A stretch of 64,000 bases of DNA from the NCBI RefSeq assembly GCF_000317245.1, contig NZ_AJLJ01000496.1, forward strand, positions 1-64,000. Reading direction: 5' to 3'. A program made the translations under genes and the position numbers. Shown here in pieces: positions 1 through 7,830 of this stretch. The notes under the pieces are model-generated. The model saw only the letters and a list, made by a program, of their open reading frames with translations. It ran no database searches and was not told where the DNA came from. How positions within the stretch are numbered: position 1 is the stretch's first letter; every line of letters starts with the position of its first letter. The stretch comes from Fischerella muscicola SAG 1427-1 = PCC 73103. GTDB lineage: Bacteria; Cyanobacteriota; Cyanobacteriia; Cyanobacteriales; Nostocaceae.

Positions 1-12
1 CCTATATTATTT

Positions 13-528
13 ATGCAAATAGTTTATTTATTACTAATTGCCTTAATGGTTGTGGGTATTATTGGCTCTGTAGTTCCAGCTTTGCCAGGTGCCAGTTTAA
101 TATTAATAGCTATTATTATTTGGGGATTTATCAAAGGTTCTTTTGCTGCTATTAGTGCGCCATTGATTGTCACAGCTATAGTTTTAATTCTGAGTATTGG
201 CGTAGATTTATTAGCTGGTTATTTAGGTGCAAAACAAGCAGGCGCTAGTAAATGGGGACAAATAGGTGCAATTATTGGTTTAATAGCTGGTTTTTTAGGA
301 TTATTACCAGCTTTGCCTGTAGGAGGGCCACTCTTAGGAATACTGTTTGGCCCTCTAGTAGGAGCAATCATCGGTGAATTAATCTACCGAAGAGATTTTG
401 CGATCGCAGTAAAAGCTGGTATAGGAATTGTAGTTGGTACAGTCGTCGGAAATTTAATTCAGGGGTTATTAGCGATCGCAGCAGTTGTGTTTTTCCTAAT
501 CAATACTTGGCCACAAGTATTTGGTTAA
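13..528 (+). CDS. DUF456 family membrane protein
   Basis: Small integral membrane protein of 171 residues. It is almost entirely hydrophobic, with about four membrane segments (roughly residues 3-25, 42-70, 85-118 and 132-165). Glycine- and proline-rich turns (VVPALPG near residue 20, LLPALPVGGP near 97) are repeated in the two halves, as expected for the internally duplicated DUF456 family. A short charged loop (IYRRDF, about residue 125) separates the halves. The biochemical role of the family is unknown. The gene is convergent with the PEP-CTERM gene that follows, and a long inverted repeat lies between them. The ATG follows only 12 bases of window, so the upstream context cannot be judged. 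Family call fairly sure; function unknown. Confidence 0.8.
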   Translation: MQIVYLLLIALMVVGIIGSVVPALPGASLILIAIIIWGFIKGSFAAISAPLIVTAIVLILSIGVDLLAGYLGAKQAGASKWGQIGAIIGLIAGFLGLLPALPVGGPLLGILFGPLVGAIIGELIYRRDFAIAVKAGIGIVVGTVVGNLIQGLLAIAAVVFFLINTWPQVFG

Positions 529-574
529 TAAAAGCTGCTGATGTATTCAGCAGCTAAAACAGTATTAGAGACGA

Positions 575-723
575 TTTATAAAGTAAACCTTAAATTGTAG
601 GGTGCGTTATAGCAACGCTTAACGCACCGAGAAAGATGGTGCGTTACGGCTAATCTTAACTCTCTCAAACTCCAAAATCCTTGCATAGCCGTAACACACC
701 CTACTTAATATTTACTTTATAAA
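575..723. repeat. MITE-like element with terminal inverted repeats
   Basis: A 149-bp stretch begins with TTTATAAAGTAAA (575-587) and ends with its exact reverse complement (711-723). Inside these ends a second inverted pair follows (GTAGGGTGCGTTA near 599 and TAACACACCCTAC near 692), and the centre has a further small palindrome (GCGTT...AACGC). It contains no ORF. It lies between two convergent genes, so it could be a non-autonomous transposable element, a large hairpin acting as a bidirectional terminator, or both. No convincing target-site duplication is visible. Confidence 0.6.
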
Positions 724-736
724 TAAGCTCTTACTT

Positions 737-1498
737 TTAGCCTACTGGTAAAATCTTTTTACGTTGCCGTAAGCCAAACATACCTGCGATCGCCAAAGCA
801 CCCAAGCCAAAAGTTGTTCCCGCTTCCGGTACAGCTTTTGGTGTTCCCTTGATTCCAGATAAGTTCACACCATCACCATACTTGGGAAACTTCTGAGAAT
901 AACCATTACCCAACTGTACTTCAAAAGATTTGACGTCGTAAAAAGTCAAAGCTTGAATATTGTTATTCTTTCCAGCTTGCAACATCATATTGTTAACTGA
1001 CTTGCCATTGATTAACAAAACGCCAGTACCGATATCTTCCACATCAAAAAAATCTAGAGTTATTTCCGACATTACATTTATGAATTCAAACAAGAAGCGA
1101 CCAACTTCTAATTGACCATTTTCAGGTAACTTACCATTTTCTTTAATGGCTACAGGACGTAACCAGTATTCATTGATTTTTGTATTTGTACCTGCATCTT
1201 TTGTTCCGAAACTAACTTTTAAACCTTGCCCTTGATAGGTGTTAGAAGTGGCTCTATCATCCACAAATAATCGGCTAGCAGCATATCCACCAGCCCCATC
1301 AAAATCTAAACTTGTAACTGTGTAACCTAGTGAAGTTGTACTAAGACATTTAGTTGGATCAAGACAAGCAAGATTAGTATTGATTTCACCTTCTTGTGTG
1401 GGAATGAGAGAACCAGCATGAGCAGCAGGCGCACCAGCAATTACGCCCAAGCCCAAAGCTGTTCCCATCATTGCTGCTAAAAAATGAAATTTATGCAT
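737..1498 (-). CDS. PEP-CTERM exported protein, LEVG-motif type (copy 1)
   Basis: Exported protein of 253 residues. It has an N-terminal signal peptide (hydrophobic to about residue 28, AHA-GS cleavage) and a C-terminal sorting tail: a short VPEAGT motif, a hydrophobic helix, then RQRKK. This is the architecture recognised by exosortase for envelope anchoring. The middle carries LEVGRFLFEF and DFFDVED, also found in the next gene, which is a close paralogue over its whole length. The canonical PEP of the sorting motif is PEA here. The start is supported by AAGGGG upstream of the ATG. Ligand and role are unknown; such proteins are thought to act at the cell surface or in the extracellular matrix. 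No exosortase gene lies in the window. Confidence 0.8.
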   Translation of the reverse strand: MHKFHFLAAMMGTALGLGVIAGAPAAHAGSLIPTQEGEINTNLACLDPTKCLSTTSLGYTVTSLDFDGAGGYAASRLFVDDRATSNTYQGQGLKVSFGTKDAGTNTKINEYWLRPVAIKENGKLPENGQLEVGRFLFEFINVMSEITLDFFDVEDIGTGVLLINGKSVNNMMLQAGKNNNIQALTFYDVKSFEVQLGNGYSQKFPKYGDGVNLSGIKGTPKAVPEAGTTFGLGALAIAGMFGLRQRKKILPVG

Positions 1499-2140
1499 GA
1501 TTCCCCTTCTGCAATCCTTAAATAAAATTCGTAAAAAAAATTAAAATGATGATGTATCGGTATTGCATCACTAAGCTAATAGATAACTTGCTGAAATGGG
1601 TAGTAGGAAAAATATATTTTACATTCTCTTGATTTGCAGATGAATACCTTAAATAACTCCGTAAATCTACAAGGTATGTACGTATTAATAACTAGGAAAT
1701 AAAAATAATCATGTAGACGCAACAGCAACTACAGCAGTCTACTACAAAGGATACGCAAGTATCTTTTCGTAGAGTAATAATTAGTGAACAACAATAACTC
1801 CGACTTCTTTAAAAAGTTGGGGTTATGAAAACTCAATTTTCACAACTTTCTCATAAAAAAAGAGTAGTTTAAAGTAAATAAGTGCTGGGCTTATTTACTC
1901 TACCTACTCAATCAGATTAAACAGAAGGAGAAATCAAAAAAAATAAATGTCTAAATTATGAATTTTTTATTTACTATCAATCATTTTCTGAGTCTAATGA
2001 GCTAATAGGAGAACTTTAATTGATTGTGGACATCCGGTTTCGGAAAGTTAAGAAACCGGGTTTCTAGAGAAATCACGCGGTGAGTAAATAGTAAATGTTT
2101 GTGCAGTAGTTCACTGATTATATAATCTCATAATCAATAT
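1499..2140. other. Intergenic, 642 bp, with two hairpins
   Basis: No credible ORF. It holds the upstream region of PEP-CTERM copy 1 and two hairpin sequences. One (1796-1824, AACTCCGACTT paired with AAGTTGGGGTT through G-U pairs) looks like a decayed member of the CCCGACTTCT hairpin family seen at 18.1, 30.3 and 35.5 kb. The other (2034-2059, CCGGTTTC / GAAACCGG) is a different short palindrome. Confidence 0.5.
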
Positions 2141-2899
2141 CTAAGCTACTGTTGCAGTTTTTTTGCGTTGTTGCAAACTAAATATACCTACTACTAACAA
2201 AGCACCTAAACCTAGAATGTTTCCTGGTTCTGGTACTGGTTTGGGAACCACTGTACCTCTAAGATCAACACCATCACCTGTTTTGAATTTGCCAGAATAG
2301 GCGTTACCCAACTGCACTTCAAAAGACTTGACATTAGAAAGAGTCAATGACTGGATTTTGTTATTTTTTCCAGCAGGTACGTTCAAATTACTAACTGATT
2401 GACCATTTATTCGCAAGATAGCAGTACCTAAATCTTCCACATCAAAAAAATCTAAACTTACTTCCGACATTTCTTCTGTAAAATTAAATAAGAAGCGACC
2501 GACTTCTAATTGACCACCTTCAGGTAACTTACCACTTTCTGTAATTGCTACAGGACGGAACCAATATTCGCTTAATGCTGGGTTTGTACCTGCATCTTTT
2601 GTCCCAAAACTAACTTTTAGACCTTGTCCTTGATAGGTATTGGAAGTAGTCCTGCTATCTACAAATAATCGGCTAAGACCATAACCTCCAGCCCCATCGT
2701 AATCTAAACTTGTAACTGTGTAACCTATTGAATTTGTGCTGATACATTTAGTTGGATCAAGACATCCAAGGTTAGTTTGTACTTCTCCTTCTTGCTGAGG
2801 AACTAAGGAAGCAGCTTTAGCTGAAGGTGTAGCAGCAGCAATACCTAAACCAACAGATAATGCTATAAGTGTTTTTGTTAAAGCAGAGATTTTTTGCAT
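2141..2899 (-). CDS. PEP-CTERM exported protein, LEVG-motif type (copy 2)
   Basis: Paralogue of the preceding gene in the same orientation: 252 residues when started at the ATG at 2899 (MQKISALTK). The open frame continues 23 codons upstream, but those residues are not signal-like, and the 2899 start gives the same length and layout as copy 1. Signal peptide to about residue 30 (AKA-AS). Both copies share the CLDPTKC motif, SRLFVD, NTYQGQGLKVSFGT and LEVGRFLF. The C-terminal tail has the canonical VPEPGN, then a hydrophobic helix and QQRKK. Likely an exosortase substrate anchored in or released to the envelope. The pair clearly arose by tandem duplication; function unknown. Confidence 0.82.
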   Translation of the reverse strand: MQKISALTKTLIALSVGLGIAAATPSAKAASLVPQQEGEVQTNLGCLDPTKCISTNSIGYTVTSLDYDGAGGYGLSRLFVDSRTTSNTYQGQGLKVSFGTKDAGTNPALSEYWFRPVAITESGKLPEGGQLEVGRFLFNFTEEMSEVSLDFFDVEDLGTAILRINGQSVSNLNVPAGKNNKIQSLTLSNVKSFEVQLGNAYSGKFKTGDGVDLRGTVVPKPVPEPGNILGLGALLVVGIFSLQQRKKTATVA

Positions 2900-3293
2900 G
2901 ATTTCTTGGAAATAACTAAGGATGATTTCGGATATTAGAAACAAACTTATGTGTTTGTTCTGAAACATAACCGTATGTTATTTCCGTATCCGAGTAATTG
3001 TCATCTAAAAATCAGAACATTTACTTATTCTTGATTTTGAGAAAAATTTTAGGAAAAATACTGAATTTTAATGTTTTTTAGAATACTTAAAACTGAATAA
3101 ATAATACCCAATTACAAAAACAAGAGATTTTGAATGGTATTAACCCCTTGATTTAAAAAATTTTATAGATTAATTTATGAAGAATATACGTATGAAACAA
3201 ATCTTTTATAAAAAAATTGGTTCACGAATACGTGAACCGTTATGTTGTCACTTCCCTTACACATCTAGACTGATTTTTAAGACAAGTCTGAAC
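2900..3293. other. Intergenic, 394 bp
   Basis: AT-rich spacer between PEP-CTERM copy 2 and the nblB-like gene. It contains the presumed promoter of copy 2, without a clear consensus, and a terminator-like hairpin near 3210-3238. I see no ORF or RNA gene. Confidence 0.4.
3210..3238 (-). terminator. Probable Rho-independent terminator of the nblB-like gene
   Basis: On the minus strand an 8-bp stem (GGTTCACG, loop TATT, CGTGAACC) is followed directly by AATTTTTTTATA. It lies about 55 bases downstream of the minus-strand nblB-like stop codon, as expected of its terminator. Confidence 0.65.
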
Positions 3294-3959
3294 TTAGAAA
3301 CTTTCTAAAGATTTTCGTGCTTCTGTTGCAACAATTTCTACTTCATCATTTGTCAATGTTTCTAATATATTTTTGGCGTCTGTTCCTTTGAGACGACCTA
3401 AAGCTTGTGCAACTCTATAGCGAATTTGCCAATCTAGATTTGTCGCGTAGGGAGCTAAAAGTGGAATTGCTTGTGTATTTCCCAAATCACCAAGAGAACT
3501 AATCGCAGCAGTTTGCACTAACTCATTGTCTGAGGAAAGCGCCTGTTGGAGTAAGTCAAACGATCGCGGCTCACCCAATTCTCCTAAAGTAGCGATAATG
3601 CTAAACTTGACGATCCATTCGTTGCTTGTTTCGTAAAGCTGCTGCAAATCTTCAAAAGCTGCTTTGAGCTTCAAAGCACCCAAACAGTCTGCTGCTGCTG
3701 CTTGGACATCTGGTTCTGGATCATTGAGCAAGCGATCGCGTAATAAACTCAAAGATAAATCTAAATCTTGCCCGCCCAACGTATCAAACTGACTAACCGC
3801 TGAGTAGCGAACACGGGAATTGCTGTCATTGATAGCATTTTGAATTAACTCAAAACCAATTGTTGGTTCTAGTTCGCGAATTTGATTCACTGCTCGTAAG
3901 CGATCGCCCAAATCCTCAGAAATCAGTAATTGTTTTACAGATTCAGGATTAACACTCAT
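3294..3959 (-). CDS. nblB: HEAT-repeat protein, NblB-like phycobilisome degradation factor
   Basis: A 221-residue all-helical protein of about six HEAT/PBS-lyase repeats. Recurrent elements are VRYSAVSQFD (about 50), VQAAAADCLGAL (84), VKFSIIATLGELG (116), VQTAAISSLGDLG (147) and IRYRVAQALGRL (178). Size and repeat pattern match cyanobacterial NblB, a homologue of phycocyanobilin lyase subunits needed for breakdown of phycobilisomes during nutrient starvation and acting at the phycobilisome in the cytoplasm. No catalytic residues are expected. A hairpin terminator follows the stop. The downstream CBS gene reads the same way but starts beyond a 70-base repeat-rich spacer. Other HEAT-repeat lyase-like proteins cannot be fully excluded. 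Confidence 0.75.
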   Translation of the reverse strand: MSVNPESVKQLLISEDLGDRLRAVNQIRELEPTIGFELIQNAINDSNSRVRYSAVSQFDTLGGQDLDLSLSLLRDRLLNDPEPDVQAAAADCLGALKLKAAFEDLQQLYETSNEWIVKFSIIATLGELGEPRSFDLLQQALSSDNELVQTAAISSLGDLGNTQAIPLLAPYATNLDWQIRYRVAQALGRLKGTDAKNILETLTNDEVEIVATEARKSLESF

Positions 3960-4029
3960 TTATTTATCTCACTTTTTTAAAATTTGTCATTTGTCAAAGA
4001 ACTAATGACCAATGACAAAAGACTAATGA

Positions 4030-4494
4030 CTAATCTTGACCTGCGGCCATTGCTCGAATGACATCGCCACGGGTAAGAATACCAATTACTTGACCCTCGC
4101 TGTCAAGAACTGGTAAACGATGAACGCTGCGATCGCTCATCGTTTTGGCTGCTTCTTTTAAGCTTTTGTCAGGAGAGACAGTGATGGGGTGTTTACTCAT
4201 CACTTCCCCAACGGTTTGTCCCAAAGCTTTGTGCAAATCGCGATCATATGTAGCTGGGTTTTTTAAATAGATCACGCTATCAAGAAACATAATATACGCC
4301 GGAGGCGTGACTCCTGTTTCTTGCCACATTAAATCAGTTTCCGAGATAATACCGACCAATTTCCCGGCGTCATCTACAACAGGTAGACCACTGATGCGTC
4401 GTTCTGCCAGAATTTGGATAGCTTCCTTCAAAGGAGTTTCGGGTCGGACTAAAATGGGGTCACGACTCATTACATCGGCGACGGTCTTAGGCAT
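4030..4494 (-). CDS. CBS-domain-pair protein
   Basis: Cytoplasmic protein of 154 residues made of two CBS domains: VADVMSRDPILVRPETPLK (first, about residues 4-60) and VGEVMSKHPITVSPDKSLK (second, about 82-140). Each ends in the usual GLPVVD..GKLVGIIS or RLPVLD..GQVIGILT pattern. Such pairs bind adenine nucleotides or other ligands; without a fused enzyme the target cannot be named. The start at 4494 (MPKTVADVM) is chosen because the eight extra codons upstream do not belong to the domain. The two domains are separated by about 25 residues containing several aromatic residues. Family certain, role unknown. Confidence 0.88.
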   Translation of the reverse strand: MPKTVADVMSRDPILVRPETPLKEAIQILAERRISGLPVVDDAGKLVGIISETDLMWQETGVTPPAYIMFLDSVIYLKNPATYDRDLHKALGQTVGEVMSKHPITVSPDKSLKEAAKTMSDRSVHRLPVLDSEGQVIGILTRGDVIRAMAAGQD

Positions 4495-4559
4495 TTGTTT
4501 GCTGACACCTTTTATCAAGCACTCTGGGATTATTGTAGAGAATTTTGGTCATTGGTCAT

Positions 4560-4603
4560 TAGAGACGCGATTCTACTCTTACGAGCGTCTACGCGTCTGT
4601 ACA
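4560..4603. repeat. GACGCG-type palindromic intergenic repeat (copy A)
   Basis: TAGAGACGCG...ACGCGTCTGTACA, with the internal motif CTCTTACGAGCGTCTACG. Other copies lie at 12723-12786 (related), 21386-21446, 21834-21893, 27818-27869, 36458-36511, 52075-52105 and 53289-53312. It is flanked by TTGGTCATTGGTCAAT-type repeats. Confidence 0.7.
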
Positions 4604-4614
4604 ATAGTCATTGG

Positions 4615-5664
4615 TCAATTGTCAATTGATTGGGTTTCACAAAAGACTTGTAACAAATCAATACAGTTGGTGATCGCTCCTAAGTGAGCAATTTCGTATC
4701 CGTGGGTATTTTGTGTGGGGAAGGCTAAACATGCTGCGCGGGCGACATGACCAAATTTCATCGCAATAGAAGCATCGCTACCAAAACCATTTAAGATTGC
4801 AAGTTGCACTGGTATATTTAATTGTTTGGCAGATTGGTGTAATTGTCCATTGAGAGTTTCATCATACATCCCATAGGCATCTTGAGACAAAATCACAGGA
4901 CTCTTGCCGTCTTCAATGGGGTATTCTGATGATAAAGGACAAATCTCTAAAGCAATTAAGGCATCCAAACACTGGTTTTGAGTAAAGTAAAGCGCCCCAA
5001 TTGCTCCTACTTCTTCTTTTGCTGATGCAACCAAATATACATCAACTGCTGGTTGTGTAATCTTTTCTGCCAGAGCTAACAAAATTGCTACAGAGGCTTT
5101 ATTGTCTAATGTATAACTGGCAATATGGTCTTTTAGCCGAATTGGATGCTTGCGATGCTTACCAATCACCATTCTAGTTCCCGCTCGAATACCAGCTGCT
5201 TCTAATTCGGCAGTAGTACATTTTGTTTCAATCCAAGCATCTTCCCATTTTACAGCAGTATCTTCTTGCTGGGTTTTTTGTGGTGATTCGTGGGAAACAT
5301 GACGCGAACCAAAACTGAGAATACCACTGATAGTTGCATGATCTCCCAGTAAATCCACAACACCTTCACCATAAACCCACGGGAATGCACCACCGAGTTT
5401 GCGGACTTCGACTTTACCTTGTTCGCCAATGGTTTTCACGATTCCACCAATTTCATCTTTGTGAGCAGTGATGGCGATCGCTCGGTCAGGATTTTTACCG
5501 GGTATTTTGGCAATAATGTTATCAGCGCGATCGCACCAAGCTTTGACTCCCAAGTCTGTAAATCTCTGCATCAAATATTGGTTAATTTCTGTTTCAACAC
5601 CACTAGGAGAGTGGTGCATTACCAATTCTGCAATTATTTTGAATAAGTGGTCGTAATCCCACAT
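4615..5664 (-). CDS. M42 family metallopeptidase
   Basis: Cytoplasmic dinuclear-metal aminopeptidase, 349 residues from the ATG at 5664 (MWDYDHLFK). Expected M42 residues are visible: H68 and D70 in AHKDEIGG, D187 in TLDNKAS, the E217-E218 pair in SAKEEVGAIGA, E240 as a likely metal ligand and H321 in PTQNTHGYE. M42 enzymes (glutamyl aminopeptidase/FrvX type) form large tetrahedral particles and trim peptides. The open frame starts 13 codons earlier, but those residues precede the conserved N-terminus and are unlikely to be translated. The gene is divergent from the class II aldolase gene with a 60-base gap, so promoters must lie very close together. Peptide specificity cannot be read from the sequence. 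Confidence 0.88.
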   Translation of the reverse strand: MWDYDHLFKIIAELVMHHSPSGVETEINQYLMQRFTDLGVKAWCDRADNIIAKIPGKNPDRAIAITAHKDEIGGIVKTIGEQGKVEVRKLGGAFPWVYGEGVVDLLGDHATISGILSFGSRHVSHESPQKTQQEDTAVKWEDAWIETKCTTAELEAAGIRAGTRMVIGKHRKHPIRLKDHIASYTLDNKASVAILLALAEKITQPAVDVYLVASAKEEVGAIGALYFTQNQCLDALIALEICPLSSEYPIEDGKSPVILSQDAYGMYDETLNGQLHQSAKQLNIPVQLAILNGFGSDASIAMKFGHVARAACLAFPTQNTHGYEIAHLGAITNCIDLLQVFCETQSIDN

Positions 5665-5724
5665 AAGTATACTCAGAGTATATAAGCTTTTGAATTCAAA
5701 CAATCATAATATTAGGTGGGCAAA

Positions 5725-6501
5725 ATGCAAGCTATCTCTGTCGAGCAACCTAATCTTCCCCAACCCCCAGTTTTTTCTACACTTGAAGAAGAACGTCTAC
5801 ATCGCAAGCAACGGTTAGCGGCGGCGTTTCGCTTATTTTCTCGTTTTGGGTTTGATGAAGGTATTGCAGGTCATATTACTGCTCGTGATCCAGAACAATT
5901 GGATTGCTTTTGGGTTAACCCTTTTGGTATGCACTTTGGTTTAATTCGAGTCAGTGACCTGATTTTAGTTAACCATCGAGGTGATGTAATTGTAGGCGAT
6001 CGCCCCGTCAATCAAGCAGCTTTTACAATTCATTCCCAAGTACATGTAGCCCGTCCTGATGTGGTTGCAGCAGCTCATGCTCACTCACTCTATGGCAAAA
6101 GCTGGTCTAGCCTGGGTCGCCTGCTTGACCCCCTTACCCAAGATGCTTGCATGTTCTACCAAGATCACAGCTTATTTGATGATTATACTGGTGTGGTTCT
6201 GGAACTGGAAGAGGGTAAACGCATTGCTCATACTCTAGGTAATAATAAAGCCGTCATTCTCAAAAATCACGGCTTGCTCACAGTCGGTCATTCAGTTGAT
6301 GAGGCTGCATGGTGGTTCATCACAATGGAACGTACCTGTCAAGCCCAATTATTAGCAGAAGCAGCTGGTAAACCAGAGCCAATTAAACATGAGTACGCCG
6401 ACATAGCACAAAGCCAGGTAGGTTCTCATTACATGGGCTGGTTTAGTTTTCAACCTTTGTATGAAATGATTGTCCGGCAAGAACCCGATTTTTTGGAATA
6501 A
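5725..6501 (+). CDS. Class II aldolase/adducin family protein
   Basis: Zinc-dependent aldolase-fold protein, 258 residues from the ATG at 5725. An in-frame GTG at 5716 is also open, but it lies inside AGGTGGG, which serves as the ribosome binding site 5 bases before the ATG, so the ATG is preferred. Family features: GHITARDPE (about 50), PFGMHFG (73), then HAHSLYG with the zinc-binding histidine pair, and KNHGLLTVG with the third histidine. Relatives split phosphorylated sugars (fuculose- or ribulose-phosphate) or act as dehydratases; the substrate is not predictable. The 3' end overlaps the convergent GDSL hydrolase gene by 59 bp. Confidence 0.85.
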   Translation: MQAISVEQPNLPQPPVFSTLEEERLHRKQRLAAAFRLFSRFGFDEGIAGHITARDPEQLDCFWVNPFGMHFGLIRVSDLILVNHRGDVIVGDRPVNQAAFTIHSQVHVARPDVVAAAHAHSLYGKSWSSLGRLLDPLTQDACMFYQDHSLFDDYTGVVLELEEGKRIAHTLGNNKAVILKNHGLLTVGHSVDEAAWWFITMERTCQAQLLAEAAGKPEPIKHEYADIAQSQVGSHYMGWFSFQPLYEMIVRQEPDFLE

Positions 6502-7543
6502 GCTGCTGTTCTACAAGCTGCAAATTCCCAGATTCCTGATACCAATATGTAGATAGAGGCTGTTCATTCAACGCTTCGAGTGCTGTTTGTGCTACGAAGT
6601 TGTGGACACGTGTTGTAGGATGTATACTGTCCCAAAATAAATACTCATCGGAATTTCCACTTTGACTACCGCATATATTCACATTTCCTTGAAGAATATC
6701 CTCAAAGTTACACAATAAATAAGCATCAGTCACATTGGTTAAACCAAATTGGCTAGGGGAAGTTTGCAGCTTTATAAATAGGGAATTGATGTCAACAGGA
6801 ATAATATTAACGCCAGGAATTGAACTCAAAGTATTTAAACTTGCTGCCAATGCCGTATTATGCTTTTGAGTCAAAGTAGTTAATTGAGCAGAATTCGGCT
6901 TATTTGATGTTAAAGGAAGTTTGCCTAAATCCGCTAAGTTAATCACCATGATATTTTTAGCACCTGCTAGGGCAAGCAGTGCCACTGATCTTGATAAATT
7001 TGTAATTGTTTGGGTGACATCAGTAGCGCCACCAAAAACATAATCATTGCCACCGCCCCAAACGATATAAAGTGCATCTGGATCAGCTTGTTGATTGCTT
7101 TCTCGTAAATAGCGTGTAAATAAGCCAACTTGCCCAAGCACTCCTGGTAATAGAGATTTCGGAACTGTAGCATTACCCAAACCAGAACTACTTCCTGCAA
7201 AGGCATAATTAATACCTTCGCTGGGAGTACTATTTTTTAAGTCAGTAAATAAAGTTGGGGACAATCCTAGTTCATCTCCAAGATATTCTACCCATACTTT
7301 GCCATTAGAAAGACGTCCTTTATAGTAGGGTGGACTTGGTGGAATATAGGATTTTGAGACATTGTAAAAGTTGCCAGCGTCAGAAAGACTATCACCAAAT
7401 ACATAAATTTTACTAATCTTTGCTGCAGCCAAAGATTTAAGCGGTGACATAAAAGATAGGATCAAAAATCCTGCTGTTATGATTTCTTTTTTGATGCTAA
7501 TTTTGTGCTTAAATTTATAAACGATCACACCAATTAATTGCAT
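6443..7543 (-). CDS. SGNH/GDSL hydrolase, exported
   Basis: Exported esterase/lipase-type hydrolase of 366 residues. A basic N-terminus followed by a hydrophobic segment (about 20-40, ending SLAAA) forms a signal peptide. Catalytic blocks in order: block I FGDSLSDAGN (nucleophile Ser), block III GGGNDY, and block V WDSIHPT (Asp-x-x-His). The order and spacing match the GDSL phospholipase/acylhydrolase group, which probably acts on lipids or acylated polysaccharide in the periplasm or outside the cell. The last about 20 codons overlap the aldolase gene in the opposite direction. The C-terminus continues some 50 residues beyond the DSIHPT block, which is normal for this family. Substrate unknown. 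Confidence 0.85.
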   Translation of the reverse strand: MQLIGVIVYKFKHKISIKKEIITAGFLILSFMSPLKSLAAAKISKIYVFGDSLSDAGNFYNVSKSYIPPSPPYYKGRLSNGKVWVEYLGDELGLSPTLFTDLKNSTPSEGINYAFAGSSSGLGNATVPKSLLPGVLGQVGLFTRYLRESNQQADPDALYIVWGGGNDYVFGGATDVTQTITNLSRSVALLALAGAKNIMVINLADLGKLPLTSNKPNSAQLTTLTQKHNTALAASLNTLSSIPGVNIIPVDINSLFIKLQTSPSQFGLTNVTDAYLLCNFEDILQGNVNICGSQSGNSDEYLFWDSIHPTTRVHNFVAQTALEALNEQPLSTYWYQESGNLQLVEQQLIPKNRVLAGQSFHTKVEN

Positions 7544-7830
7544 ATTATCAAGGGTGGAGAATTTCCAGTCACAGAGTAATATGCCAGCAAAAGGCTTTTT
7601 CAGTCAAGCACAAAAGCAATTATTACAAATAATCTTGAGAGAAAATGAACGTTAAGAGATTAAAAAGCAAGTTTTAATACTATTTATAAACAACTCAAGT
7701 AATTATAAGGATTTGCTTTACAAGAAAAAACAGATAGCTGCTGGAAACTGTGCAAAATATTTTCAGCAGTTTGGTCTCAATAGAATTATTATTACTTTGA
7801 GTAATGCCAATACCATATTGGTTTGACGGA

